In this document: positions 9,227 through 19,123 of the stretch, piece by piece
How positions within the stretch are numbered: the first letter of the stretch is position 1
How the letters are laid out: each line of letters opens with the position of its first letter
Source: Candidatus Defluviicoccus seviourii
Lineage (GTDB): Bacteria; Pseudomonadota; Alphaproteobacteria; Rhodospirillales; Defluviicoccaceae
NCBI GenBank assembly: GCA_900609035.2
Contig: UXAT02000003.1
Span: forward strand, 57,653-121,652
DNA: 64,000 nt
Direction of reading: 5' to 3'
Program-made: the position numbers and the translations under genes
Notes under the pieces: generated by a model
What the model saw: the letters and a program-made list of their open reading frames with translations, nothing else
Database searches by the model: none
What the model was told of the DNA's origin: nothing

Positions 9227-9258
9227 GGCGCTCCGTCTGCCAGGCTTTACGGAGCGCC
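9227..9258. repeat. perfect 10-bp inverted repeat, possible hairpin
   Basis: GGCGCTCCGT at 9227-9236 is matched by its exact reverse complement ACGGAGCGCC at 9249-9258, with a 12-base loop. It lies downstream of grxD (minus strand) and upstream of the cyclase gene. No T-run follows on either strand, so it is not a textbook intrinsic terminator; it could still stabilise a 3' end or be an operator. Confidence 0.5.
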
Positions 9259-9398
9259 GCCGTGAACCATCCTATAAAGAAGTGAGACGCGCTCGGCCTG
9301 CGGGGCCCCAAAACCGTATGCAGGATTGCCGCCCGGCAGCCCGCGTCCTGCACGAAACTGCCGCTCCCGCTGCTGCCCTTGTTGCGGGGGCGCCGCTG

Positions 9399-9737
9399 TT
9401 AAGCCGCGCCGGCCGCGACCCCCTTGTCCTTCAGGAGTTGATCGAGCTCGCCATTCGCCGCCATCTCGCGAACGATGTCGCAGCCGCCTATGAATTCGCC
9501 TTTGACGTAGAGCTGCGGCAGGGTGGGCCAGTTAGTGAAGCGCTTGATGCCTTCGCGCAGCGACGGATCGGTCAAGACGTCGATCCCCTTGAACTTCACG
9601 CCGAGATTGCTCAGCACTTGCACGACTGCAGCGGAGAAGCCGCACTGGGGGAACATCGGCGTTCCCTTCATGAACAGCACCACCGGCGTCTCTTCGATCT
9701 CCTGGCGGATGCGGGTGAAAACGGCGTCGTCACTCAT
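9399..9737 (-). CDS. grxD: monothiol glutaredoxin, Grx4/GrxD family
   Basis: 112 residues, the usual size. The single active-site cysteine sits in CGFS (about residue 32), with the GSH-binding TLPQLYV and GGCDI segments following. Monothiol CGFS glutaredoxins bind a bridging [2Fe-2S] cluster and carry it between assembly scaffolds and targets, often in complex with a BolA protein. The bolA gene lies immediately upstream on the same strand, 28 bases away, so the two partners are very probably co-transcribed. Confidence 0.95.
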   Translation of the reverse strand: MSDDAVFTRIRQEIEETPVVLFMKGTPMFPQCGFSAAVVQVLSNLGVKFKGIDVLTDPSLREGIKRFTNWPTLPQLYVKGEFIGGCDIVREMAANGELDQLLKDKGVAAGAA

Positions 9738-9765
9738 CGGTCAAACCTCACTGAAAGCGTGTCGT

Positions 9766-9999
9766 TTACGAAGGGACCGCGGTCTGCAGGGACAAGGCAT
9801 GCAGAGTGCCGCCCATCCGTCCTCCGAGCGCGTCGAAAACCATCTTGTGCTGTTGCACCCGCGTCTTGCCCGCGAACGCCGACGAGACGACCAGCGCCGC
9901 GTAGTGATCGCCATCGCCGCGCAGGTCTTCGATCGTCACTTGCGCGTCGGGCAGCGCCTGGCGGATCAGGTCCTCGATCTCGTGGGCATCCATCGGCAT
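9766..9999 (-). CDS. BolA family protein
   Basis: 77 residues with the BolA/IbaG fold: an N-terminal helix (MDAHEIEDLIRQALP), then the strand carrying the conserved VSSAFAGKTRVQQHKMV segment that provides the histidine used as a cluster ligand with glutaredoxin, and a C-terminal HALSLQT. It acts with the adjacent CGFS glutaredoxin in iron-sulfur trafficking or iron sensing. It lies between purL (17 bases upstream) and grxD on the minus strand, so it may be carried on the same transcript as the purine genes. Confidence 0.93.
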   Translation of the reverse strand: MPMDAHEIEDLIRQALPDAQVTIEDLRGDGDHYAALVVSSAFAGKTRVQQHKMVFDALGGRMGGTLHALSLQTAVPS

Positions 10000-10016
10000 C
10001 GGGTCACTTCCCTTTC

Positions 10017-12229
<2,213 letters not shown>

Positions 12230-12233
<4 letters not shown>

Positions 12234-12934
12234 TGCAGCGTCGTCATCAGGCCGTTGAAGAACGCTTCGCCGTCCGTGCCGCCCAGGAGCGGATCCGCCA
12301 CCCGCTCCGGGTGCGGCATCATCCCGAGCACGGTTCCGCTCGCATTGATGATACCGGCGATATTGCGTCGCGATCCGTTGGGATTTCCGGCCTCGGTGAC
12401 GGCGCCCTCGGCTGTGCAATAGCGGAACACCACTTGCCCCTCCGCCTCCAGCCGGTCGAGGGTCGCATCGTCGGCGAAGTAGTTGCCCTCGTTATGCGCG
12501 ATCGGGATCCGCACCACCTGGCCATTGCGATAGCCGGCGGCAAAGCGGCAGGCCGCGTTATCGACGCGCAAGAACACATCGCGGCAGATGAACCGAAGGT
12601 CCCGGTTGCGCATCAAGACGCCGGGCAGGAGGCCGCATTCGGTCAGCACCTGGAAGCCGTTGCAGATGCCGAGCACCGGCACGCCAGCGGCGGCACGCTC
12701 CTTGACGGCGCGGATGACGGGCGAATGGGCGGCGATCGCACCGGCGCGCAGGTAGTCGCCAAAGGAAAAGCCGCCGGGGACGACAATGAGGTCGAGCGGC
12801 GGCAGCGCCGTTTCCTTGTGCCAGACCATCACTGGCGGCCGGCCGGCGGCGCGGGCCAGCGCGAGGGCGACGTCACGGTCGCAGTTCGAGCCCGGGAAAA
12901 CGATGACGCCGGTGTTCATGGCACCCGCCGTCAT
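12230..12934 (-). CDS. purQ: phosphoribosylformylglycinamidine synthase, PurQ glutaminase subunit
   Basis: 234 residues, a class I glutamine amidotransferase that supplies ammonia to PurL. The nucleophile cysteine is in [11 protein letters not shown] near residue 95; the catalytic histidine and glutamate are in MMPHPERV near 212. The N-terminus has the expected [12 protein letters not shown]. The gene overlaps purS by four bases at its start (ATG at 12934) and purL by four bases at its end, giving a tightly coupled purS-purQ-purL unit. A second ATG at 12919 is a possible shorter start. Confidence 0.97.
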
Positions 12935-13176
12935 CCTTCGATGTCAATGCGATAGGTTTCGATGACCGTGTTGGCGAGCAACTGCTGGCACATCGCCTCG
13001 ACGGTCGTGCGCGCCTTGCCAGGGTCCGTCTCATCGAGAACGAGGTCAAACGACTTGGCCGTGCGCACGCCGTGCACGCCCGCGAATCCCAGCGCATGCA
13101 AGGAGTGTTCGACCGCCTTGCCCTGAGGGTCGAGGACTCCCGCCTTCAGCCCGACGTGCACCCTAGCCTTGATCAC
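12931..13176 (-). CDS. purS: phosphoribosylformylglycinamidine synthase, PurS subunit
   Basis: 81 residues; PurS bridges PurL and PurQ in the bacterial FGAM synthase complex. The family core [19 protein letters not shown] is near the N-terminus and [15 protein letters not shown] near the end. I choose the GTG at 13176 because a GAGAGGG Shine-Dalgarno sits nine bases upstream; the earlier GTG at 13197 would overlap that ribosome binding site. Its stop overlaps the purQ start. It follows purC by about 40 bases. Confidence 0.93.
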   Translation of the reverse strand: MIKARVHVGLKAGVLDPQGKAVEHSLHALGFAGVHGVRTAKSFDLVLDETDPGKARTTVEAMCQQLLANTVIETYRIDIEG

Positions 13177-13218
13177 CGGCTGTGTCCCTCTCTCCACCGT
13201 TAAACCTCTTAAGGTGCG

Positions 13219-13983
13219 CTATTGCAGCGTGTCCGGGCCCTTGATGTCGGAAGGGCCGCTCTCGGGCAGGATGCCGAGCCGGCGCGCAACCTCCTGATAG
13301 GCATCGGCCAGATCGCCGAAGTCGCCCGAATGCCGCTTCTGGTCGAGGCGCTGGTTGGTGCGCAGATCCCACAGCCGGCACGAATCTGGGCAGACCTCGT
13401 CGGCGAGGATGATTCGCACCTGCTCATCCTCCCACAGCCGGCCGAATTCGATCTTGAGGTCCATCAACCGCATGCTGATGCCGAGGAACAGCCCGCTCAG
13501 GAAATCATTGATGCGCAGCGCCAGCGACATCATCTCGTCGATTTCCTGCGGCGTTGCCCAGCCGAAAGCCGTGATATGCTCTTCCGAGATCATCGGATGT
13601 TCAAGTTCGTCGGACTTGTAGTAATATTCGACGATCGAGCGCGGCAGGGGGGTTCCTTCCGCCATGCCGAAACGGCGTGCGAAAGACCCGGCAGCGATGT
13701 TGCGCATGATGACTTCGATCGGTATCGGTTCGACCTCGCGAACCAGTTGTTCGCGCATGTTCAGGCGGCGAACGAAGTAAGTAGAGACACCAATCTCACC
13801 AAGTCGCGTCAACAAGTACTCAGATATGCGATTATTCAGGACGCCCTTGCCAGTAATGATGCCTCGGCTCTTGACATTGAGCGTCGTCACATCGTCCTTG
13901 AAGTACTGAACCAATGTCCCTGGCTCAGGTCCTTCAAAGAGTATTTTGGCTTGGCCTTCAAAAATCTGTCTGCGGCGGGCCAT
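13219..13983 (-). CDS. purC: SAICAR synthase
   Basis: 254 residues, the usual length for bacterial phosphoribosylaminoimidazole-succinocarboxamide synthase. It joins CAIR with aspartate using ATP. Conserved pieces are GQAKILFEG at the N-terminus, [13 protein letters not shown] near 50, [14 protein letters not shown] near 95, and [14 protein letters not shown] near 195. It is first of the purC-purS-purQ-purL series on the minus strand, with purB about 1.4 kb upstream on the same strand. Confidence 0.97.
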   Translation of the reverse strand: MARRRQIFEGQAKILFEGPEPGTLVQYFKDDVTTLNVKSRGIITGKGVLNNRISEYLLTRLGEIGVSTYFVRRLNMREQLVREVEPIPIEVIMRNIAAGSFARRFGMAEGTPLPRSIVEYYYKSDELEHPMISEEHITAFGWATPQEIDEMMSLALRINDFLSGLFLGISMRLMDLKIEFGRLWEDEQVRIILADEVCPDSCRLWDLRTNQRLDQKRHSGDFGDLADAYQEVARRLGILPESGPSDIKGPDTLQ

Positions 13984-14082
13984 TTGCGCTCATCCGAAGC
14001 CGTCATCCCTGACGGCGGACAGGGAGAGATGCTGATATAGCAAGGCAACCCCAGCAAAACAATTGAATGCGCTGATCAGCGT

Positions 14083-14853
14083 TTACACCACCCGCGTCAA
14101 CGCCGTTTCGCCCGGCCGGCCGGCAGCGAACAGCCAAATCGTCGTGCGCCCGCCAGCCGCCTTGTCGCCCTGTGCCAGCAGCGAGGACGATACGGTGCCG
14201 AAGCCGGTCGGCGTGACCACCGTCATGGCGCCGCCGGGGCCGGCACCGGGATCGGCGCTGCGGTCGGCCAGCAGCGTGCGCCACGCCTGCCAGTCATCGC
14301 GGTCGGGGTCCGGTGCTGGCGCGGCGGCAAACCTCGGCAGAAAGCGCCCGATCCGCGGCGAGGTTTCGTCGTTGAGATCGAATGCGGTCAGCATCGACAG
14401 CCCGTCAGGCAGCGGCGTCCGCTCGATGCGCGCTGCCGCTCCGCCGCAGCTGGGGGCGCCGGGCAGTGCGCGTAGCCAATAGCCGCTCGTGCGGTCGATG
14501 ACGAAGGCATTGAACGGGCGGAAGCGGCCGGGGTCGAGCGCAGCCAGGGCGTCCGCGGCGGCCTCGGCGTTGGCATGCTGCAGCGCCGTAAGCGGCAGGT
14601 CGCCCCGGCTCGAGAGGTTCGGAGCGGGCCCCAGCGTATTCATCCGGTTGAGGACGCCGCAGATCACGCCGGCGTCGTTGATTGCCAGCCACGAACCGCC
14701 TGCGAGCACGTCAAGGCCACCGATCACGTCCGTCTGCGCCGGCCAGTGCCGGCCGGGCGCCAGCCACGGCCGGTTCGCCATTTCGTCGCGATTGGCGGCG
14801 ATCAGGACCGGCCATGGATGGCCCGGCCGCCTGAGGATGACGACGGAGCACAT
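14083..14853 (-). CDS. NRDE family protein (TANGO2-like)
   Basis: 256 residues. It starts MCSVVILRRPGHPWPVLIAANRDE, with a cysteine at position 2 and the name-giving NRDE motif near residue 21, plus GGSWLAINDAGV near 55. The family resembles N-terminal nucleophile hydrolases and is homologous to eukaryotic TANGO2, but its biochemical role is unsettled. No signal peptide is apparent. It sits alone between purC and the divergently transcribed ATPase zeta-subunit gene. Confidence 0.85.
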   Translation of the reverse strand: MCSVVILRRPGHPWPVLIAANRDEMANRPWLAPGRHWPAQTDVIGGLDVLAGGSWLAINDAGVICGVLNRMNTLGPAPNLSSRGDLPLTALQHANAEAAADALAALDPGRFRPFNAFVIDRTSGYWLRALPGAPSCGGAAARIERTPLPDGLSMLTAFDLNDETSPRIGRFLPRFAAAPAPDPDRDDWQAWRTLLADRSADPGAGPGGAMTVVTPTGFGTVSSSLLAQGDKAAGGRTTIWLFAAGRPGETALTRVV

Positions 14854-14990
14854 GTTGTTGTCTCACCCCTGCTTCAGCGCGCGGCGGCAGAATGCCGCAC
14901 CTGCGAAAACTTGTCCGCGTTCGTATGTCCCGTCATTGCTCTCGCTTCGCGATCGCCATAATCTCGGGCGGGTAGGCAGGAGGACAGCGA

Positions 14991-15356
14991 ATGACCGACG
15001 CGTTCCGGGAAATCGAGAAAAGCCACGAAGCCAAGTTTAAGCTCGACGAGGAGCGGCAGTTCAAGGCGCAAAGCCGCTGCAACCGGCGTCTGGGGGCCTG
15101 GGCCGCCGAGCGGATGGGCTTGGCCGGCAGCAAGGCCGGCGACTACGCGCAGGCCCTCGTGCTGTACAATCTCGACCATCCCGAGCCGCATGCCGTCATT
15201 GCCAAGATCGAAAGCGATTTTGCCGCCGCCGGCGTTCAGGTGGGGGAGCGCGAGATCATCGCCCACTGCGAGCGCTTTCGTGCCGAGGCGCTGGAGGAGT
15301 TGCTCAGCGTCTATCCCGACCCGCTCGACGCCGATCACATGCAAATCGGCGGCTAA
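14991..15356 (+). CDS. F1-ATPase inhibitor zeta subunit (DUF1476)
   Basis: 121 residues, slightly longer than the usual 104-110. The family core is clear: FREIEKSHEAKFKLDEERQF, then RRLGAWAAERMGLAG, and a C-terminal four-helix region. In Paracoccus this protein binds F1 and blocks ATP hydrolysis through its N-terminal helix. DUF1476 genes are often found near purine genes in alphaproteobacteria, as here between purC and purB. It is convergent with purB (15 bases apart) and divergent from the NRDE gene. Confidence 0.9.
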   Translation: MTDAFREIEKSHEAKFKLDEERQFKAQSRCNRRLGAWAAERMGLAGSKAGDYAQALVLYNLDHPEPHAVIAKIESDFAAAGVQVGEREIIAHCERFRAEALEELLSVYPDPLDADHMQIGG

Positions 15357-15371
15357 ACGGTCGCTGCAGTT

Positions 15372-16673
15372 TCAAGCGCCATCGGCGAAAACCCGCTCGA
15401 ACACGTAGTCGACGTGGCGGAAGTAGTGCGCCTCGTCGAACAGGGCAGCGATCGTCGCGTCCGTCAATACGCCCGCGACCTCGGCATCGGCGGCGAGGGC
15501 CGAGCGAAAATCAGTCTCCCCTCGCCACACGGCCGCTGCCGCGCGCTGAACCGCGCGATAGGCATCTTCCCGGCTCATGCCGTGCTGCGTCAGGGCGAGC
15601 AGTACCCGCTCCGAATGGACAAGGCCTTTGAGCCGGTGGAGGTTGGCAGCCATTGCGTCGGGATAGACGACCAGATGGTCGATGACACCGGCCAGCCGGG
15701 CCAGCGCGAAATCGAGCGTAATCGTTGCGTCGGGGGCGATGAAGCGCTCGACCGAGGAGTGCGAAATATCGCGCTCATGCCATAGCGCGACGTTTTCGAG
15801 CGCCGGAACCACGGCCGCGCGCACCATGCGGGCAAGCCCGGTCAGGTTCTCCGCGAGGATGGGATTGCGCTTATGCGGCATCGCCGACGAGCCTTTCTGG
15901 CCGGGTGAGAAATACTCCTCGGCCTCGCGGACCTCCGTCCGCTGCAGGTGGCGGATCTCGATCGCCAACCGTTCGATCGAGCTTGCGAGCACGCCCAGGG
16001 TAGCGAAGAACATCGCGTGCCGGTCGCGCGGGATGACCTGGGTCGAGATCGGCTCGATCGTGAGGCCGAGCTTTTCGGCGACATGGCGTTCGACCGCGGG
16101 ATCCAGGTTGGCGTAGGTGCCGACGGCTCCGGAAAGCGCGCACGTCGCGACTTCCGCGCGCGCCGCAGCCAGGCGGCTGCGGTTGCGCTGCCATTCGGCG
16201 TAGAACGAGGCCAGCTTCAAGCCGAAGGTGATCGGCTCGGCATGGATGCCGTGGCTGCGGCCGATGCAAGGCGTACCCTTGTGTTCGATCGCGCGGCGCT
16301 TGAGCGCCGCCAGCACCCGGTCGATGTCGGCCAGCAGAAGATCGCTCGCGCGTGTGAGTTGCACCGCAAGGCAGGTATCAAGTACATCCGATGACGTCAT
16401 GCCCTGATGCACGAAGCGCGCCTCAGGGCCGACGTGCTCGGCGAGGTTGGTCAGAAACGCGATGACGTCGTGCTTGGTTTCCTGCTCGATGGCATCGATG
16501 CGCTCGACTTCGAAGCGTCCGCGCTCCCAGACAGCCGCTGCCGCCGCGGCCGGGATGACGCCGAGTGCCGCCTGCGCGTCACACGCATGCGCCTCGATTT
16601 CAAGCCAGATCTGAAAGCGGCTCGCGGGCTCCCAGATTGCCGCCATCTCCTTGCGGCTGTAGCGTGGAATCAT
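15372..16673 (-). CDS. purB: adenylosuccinate lyase
   Basis: 433 residues, fumarase/aspartase superfamily. It acts twice in purine synthesis, cleaving SAICAR and adenylosuccinate. Motifs are HDVIAFLTNL near 67, TSSDVLDT near 92, GRSHGIHAEP near 138, and the superfamily signature GSSAMPHKRNPI near 262, which holds the catalytic serine loop. It starts MIPRYSRKEMAAIWE, the standard N-terminus. It belongs functionally to the purC/S/Q/L group downstream on the same strand. Confidence 0.97.
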   Translation of the reverse strand: MIPRYSRKEMAAIWEPASRFQIWLEIEAHACDAQAALGVIPAAAAAAVWERGRFEVERIDAIEQETKHDVIAFLTNLAEHVGPEARFVHQGMTSSDVLDTCLAVQLTRASDLLLADIDRVLAALKRRAIEHKGTPCIGRSHGIHAEPITFGLKLASFYAEWQRNRSRLAAARAEVATCALSGAVGTYANLDPAVERHVAEKLGLTIEPISTQVIPRDRHAMFFATLGVLASSIERLAIEIRHLQRTEVREAEEYFSPGQKGSSAMPHKRNPILAENLTGLARMVRAAVVPALENVALWHERDISHSSVERFIAPDATITLDFALARLAGVIDHLVVYPDAMAANLHRLKGLVHSERVLLALTQHGMSREDAYRAVQRAAAAVWRGETDFRSALAADAEVAGVLTDATIAALFDEAHYFRHVDYVFERVFADGA

Positions 16674-16715
16674 GCTTGGCCCCTTGAAGCGTCTTGCCGA
16701 ATGCCGGCCGGTTTC

Positions 16716-17960
16716 TCAGTGCTGCGGCACCTGTTCGCGCCGGAAGGCGAAAAACCAGAGCGTCGCTGCCAACTGCAGCCCGAGCATGAGGGTGAAGGCA
16801 GCCCGGTAACCACTCGCCGGGTCGCCGCCGAACGCCTCTGTCCAGCGGCTCACGATGACACCAATACCCCACTGGGTCGCGAAGGCCACGACAAAAACGA
16901 GCACGTTCAGGGCGGTGTTGAGCCGGCCGGCGAGCGCGACCGGAAAGCGTTGCGACAGCGCTGCGTACGGCACGATGCCGGCGGTGCCGAAGAAACCGAA
17001 GGCGATCCAGGGCCAGGGGCTTCCGGCGAACCAGCCGCTGATGATGACCGCCTGGCTCAAGGCGAATGTGCCCATGCCGGCGATCGCAAGCGCAATCGGC
17101 GGGACGCCGAGCCTGCTCAAGCGTTCCGCTGCCCCGCCGAGTGAGAGGAAGCCTGCGATCATCGCTGCCGCAATGAGAAACAGCGTATTGGCGACCTCGG
17201 CGCGCGGCAAGCCTTCGACCGCCGCCAGCCAGCGGCCCGACCACAGGCCCTGAATGGCGAGAAAACTCGCTTGCGAGAGGATGGTCACAGGCGCCACCCG
17301 CCAGAACAGGGAGCTGCGGTAGATACGGCCGATACCGGCAATCAATGCCCGCGTCGGTACCCGGCTGCTGACGGCGCCAGCATCGGCCGGAACGAACGCC
17401 AGGATGGCGCCTGCACAGAGCAAAGTCAGGACACCGAGACCGAAGAACACGCCGCGCCAGTCGGTGAAGGCGAGTGCTGCCTCGGTCGGCGTCGTCGCTG
17501 CGATGGCGCCTAAGCCGCCAGCCGCCATCTGGCAGCCGTTGATGAGCGGCAGCCGGGCTTTGGCGAACCAGACGACGAACGCCTTGAAAGCGGCCATCAG
17601 GCAGGCGGAAACGCCGAAACCGATCAGGGCACGGCCGACGAGGAGGCCGGTGAAGCTGTCGGCGGCAGCAAAAACAAACGCCCCGGCGGCCGCCGCGACG
17701 AGCAGCAGCGCTTCCGTGCGCCGCGCGCCGAAGCGGTCGAGTGCGATGCCAAGCGGCAGCTGGGCGGCGGAGAAAGTAAGGAAATAGGCGCCGGTGAGGA
17801 GGCCCAGCTGATCGGCATCGAGCCCAAAGGCGTCGATCAGATCGGGCGCGATCACCGCGTTGACGACGCGATAGAGGTACGAGAGAAAATAGCCGGCGGC
17901 GAACGGCAGCAGCACGCGCAGGAGCAGGACTCGCTTGGAATAGCTCATCGCGGCGCCCAT
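16716..17960 (-). CDS. MFS transporter
   Basis: 414 residues with about twelve hydrophobic segments, ordinary for the major facilitator superfamily. The first helix carries GYFLSYLYRVVNAVIAPDL; the loop between helices 2 and 3 reads GIALDRFGARRTEALL, the conserved MFS loop. The substrate cannot be read. It lies 42 bases upstream of purB on the same strand and might be co-transcribed, but I see no metabolic link. ATG at 17960 is given; ATG at 17948 is an alternative because the nearest AAGGA touches the first ATG directly. Confidence 0.88.
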   Translation of the reverse strand: MGAAMSYSKRVLLLRVLLPFAAGYFLSYLYRVVNAVIAPDLIDAFGLDADQLGLLTGAYFLTFSAAQLPLGIALDRFGARRTEALLLVAAAAGAFVFAAADSFTGLLVGRALIGFGVSACLMAAFKAFVVWFAKARLPLINGCQMAAGGLGAIAATTPTEAALAFTDWRGVFFGLGVLTLLCAGAILAFVPADAGAVSSRVPTRALIAGIGRIYRSSLFWRVAPVTILSQASFLAIQGLWSGRWLAAVEGLPRAEVANTLFLIAAAMIAGFLSLGGAAERLSRLGVPPIALAIAGMGTFALSQAVIISGWFAGSPWPWIAFGFFGTAGIVPYAALSQRFPVALAGRLNTALNVLVFVVAFATQWGIGVIVSRWTEAFGGDPASGYRAAFTLMLGLQLAATLWFFAFRREQVPQH

Positions 17961-18073
17961 TCCTTGGCGCCTACCGCGCCTGGGGCCTTTTCAAGCGACT
18001 GCGAAAGCGCCAGTATGACTTTCAAGGCTGAGGCGAAATAACGACCGCGGCCGTGTGCCAGAGAGGTCCCGCG

Positions 18074-18652
18074 GTGAGGAGGAACATCGGAGCTTGGCGG
18101 CGATTGGGTCGCTTGGTTCATTTGCGGCTGATCGTGCCGTTGAAGCGGAGCCGCCATTCTCCGGAATTCACGGCGCGCGGCACTGCGATTGGCCTGTTCT
18201 GGGCGTTCACGCCGCTGGTCGGCATCCAGATGCACCTCGTGTTCCTCACGTGGCTGTGTATGCGCCCGACCCGATGGCGTTTCAATCTGTTGGTTGGCTT
18301 GGCGTGGACGTGGGTGACCAACGTTCTCACCATGTGGCCATGCTACTACGTCTTCTACGTCACCGGCCGGCTGATGCTGGGGGACTGGCACCTTGACTTC
18401 GCCTACCATGACGTTGTGGAGGGGTTGAAGGCGGCGTTCCTCGCCGGTGATGATTTCCTGAGCTCGGTTGGGCACGTGATCAAAGCCCTGCTGGCCGATA
18501 CCGGCCTGCCGCTGCTGCTGGGCTGCCTGCCGTACGCGATTGGCTTCGGCTGGGGCGGTTATTTATGGTCGGTCGCTTACCTGCGGCGGCGCCAGGCGCG
18601 CCGGTCGGGAGCGCTTGGCGAGAAAGCGCAGCCGGTTACGGGCGGCGCGTGA
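18074..18652 (+). CDS. DUF2062 domain membrane protein
   Basis: 192 residues. The DUF2062 core is visible: SPEFTARGTAIGLFWAFTP near residue 30, followed by hydrophobic segments around PLVGIQMHLVF, LLVGLAWTWVTNVLTMWP and a C-terminal LLLGCLPYAIGFGWGGYL. The function of the family is unknown; an envelope role is likely from the topology. I choose the GTG at 18074, preceded by AGAGAGG with a seven-base gap; a GTG at 18053 has no ribosome binding site. The gene is divergent from the MFS transporter. Confidence 0.8.
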   Translation: MRRNIGAWRRLGRLVHLRLIVPLKRSRHSPEFTARGTAIGLFWAFTPLVGIQMHLVFLTWLCMRPTRWRFNLLVGLAWTWVTNVLTMWPCYYVFYVTGRLMLGDWHLDFAYHDVVEGLKAAFLAGDDFLSSVGHVIKALLADTGLPLLLGCLPYAIGFGWGGYLWSVAYLRRRQARRSGALGEKAQPVTGGA

Positions 18653-18660
18653 TAGCCTCG

Positions 18661-18707
18661 TGCACTGGCACAAACAGAGCGTCCATCCTGTTTGTGCCGA
18701 AGGTGCA
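18661..18707. repeat. perfect 11-bp inverted repeat with outer arms
   Basis: GGCACAAACAG at 18667-18677 is the exact reverse complement of CTGTTTGTGCC at 18688-18698, with a 10-base loop. Outside it, TGCAC at 18661-18665 pairs with GTGCA at 18703-18707. It starts nine bases after the DUF2062 stop, so it may act as a transcript-end hairpin, although no T-run follows; an operator is also possible. Confidence 0.65.
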
Positions 18708-18957
18708 CGCGATTCAATATGTTGTGCAGCGACAACCTTGCTCGGGCGTGAATCGCCCGATTGGGTCGCTGCAATAGCGGCTGCGTTAGCGTAATTTCGC
18801 AACCATCGGATGAATGAATCCGAGCTGGAGTCGTCACTCTTTGCGGTGAGCGACCGGCCGCGCGTCACTGGACGAGAAATACAGAAAGCAGAGTTAGCAA
18901 CTATTGCGGTCTTGCTTTGTCAAGGAGCGCCGCCCAACGGTTGGATTGTTGAGTACT

Positions 18958-18976
18958 GAGAATGATTATCGTTATA
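18958..18976. promoter_or_regulatory. Fur-like box upstream of the hydrogenase operon
   Basis: The 19 bases match the classical Fur consensus (GATAAT-GATAAT-C-ATTATC) at about 15 positions: GAGAAT GATTAT C GTTATA. It lies about 150 bases before the hybO start, in the AT-rich part of the region. If real it would tie hydrogenase expression to iron supply, sensible for an enzyme needing many iron-sulfur clusters. It could also be bound by another Fur-family protein. Confidence 0.45.
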
Positions 18977-19123
18977 CATAAACTTTTTTTGCCCGAGGCT
19001 GCTTTGAACTCTGGGCTTTTTACTCAATGTCTATTATGCTCCGCCGCGCAAGAACGAATATAACTGCCACGCTCCCGGACCGTTCCCGAGGCCGAGGAAA
19101 GATGTGGCGATGGGAGGTACGGC

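Larger units (their letters stand above)
18653..19123. other. 471-bp regulatory region before the hydrogenase operon
   Basis: No gene is supported. The first part holds a perfect inverted repeat (18667-18698) with outer matching pentamers. A smaller dyad TCGGAT-N6-ATCCGA follows near 18806. Bases 18940-19040 are clearly AT-richer than the surroundings and contain a Fur-like box and T-runs, consistent with a promoter region. I do not see a clean sigma-54 -24/-12 pair nor a well-spaced sigma-70 promoter. Confidence 0.6.

Noticed and set aside
12234..12419. 62-residue extension of PurL
   Set aside because: The extension lies inside purQ in another frame, is arginine-rich, and PurL relatives start at the ATG 12233.
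18666..18681. TGGCAC, like a sigma-54 -24 element before the hydrogenase operon
   Set aside because: No TTGC at the required spacing; the bases are part of the perfect inverted repeat.
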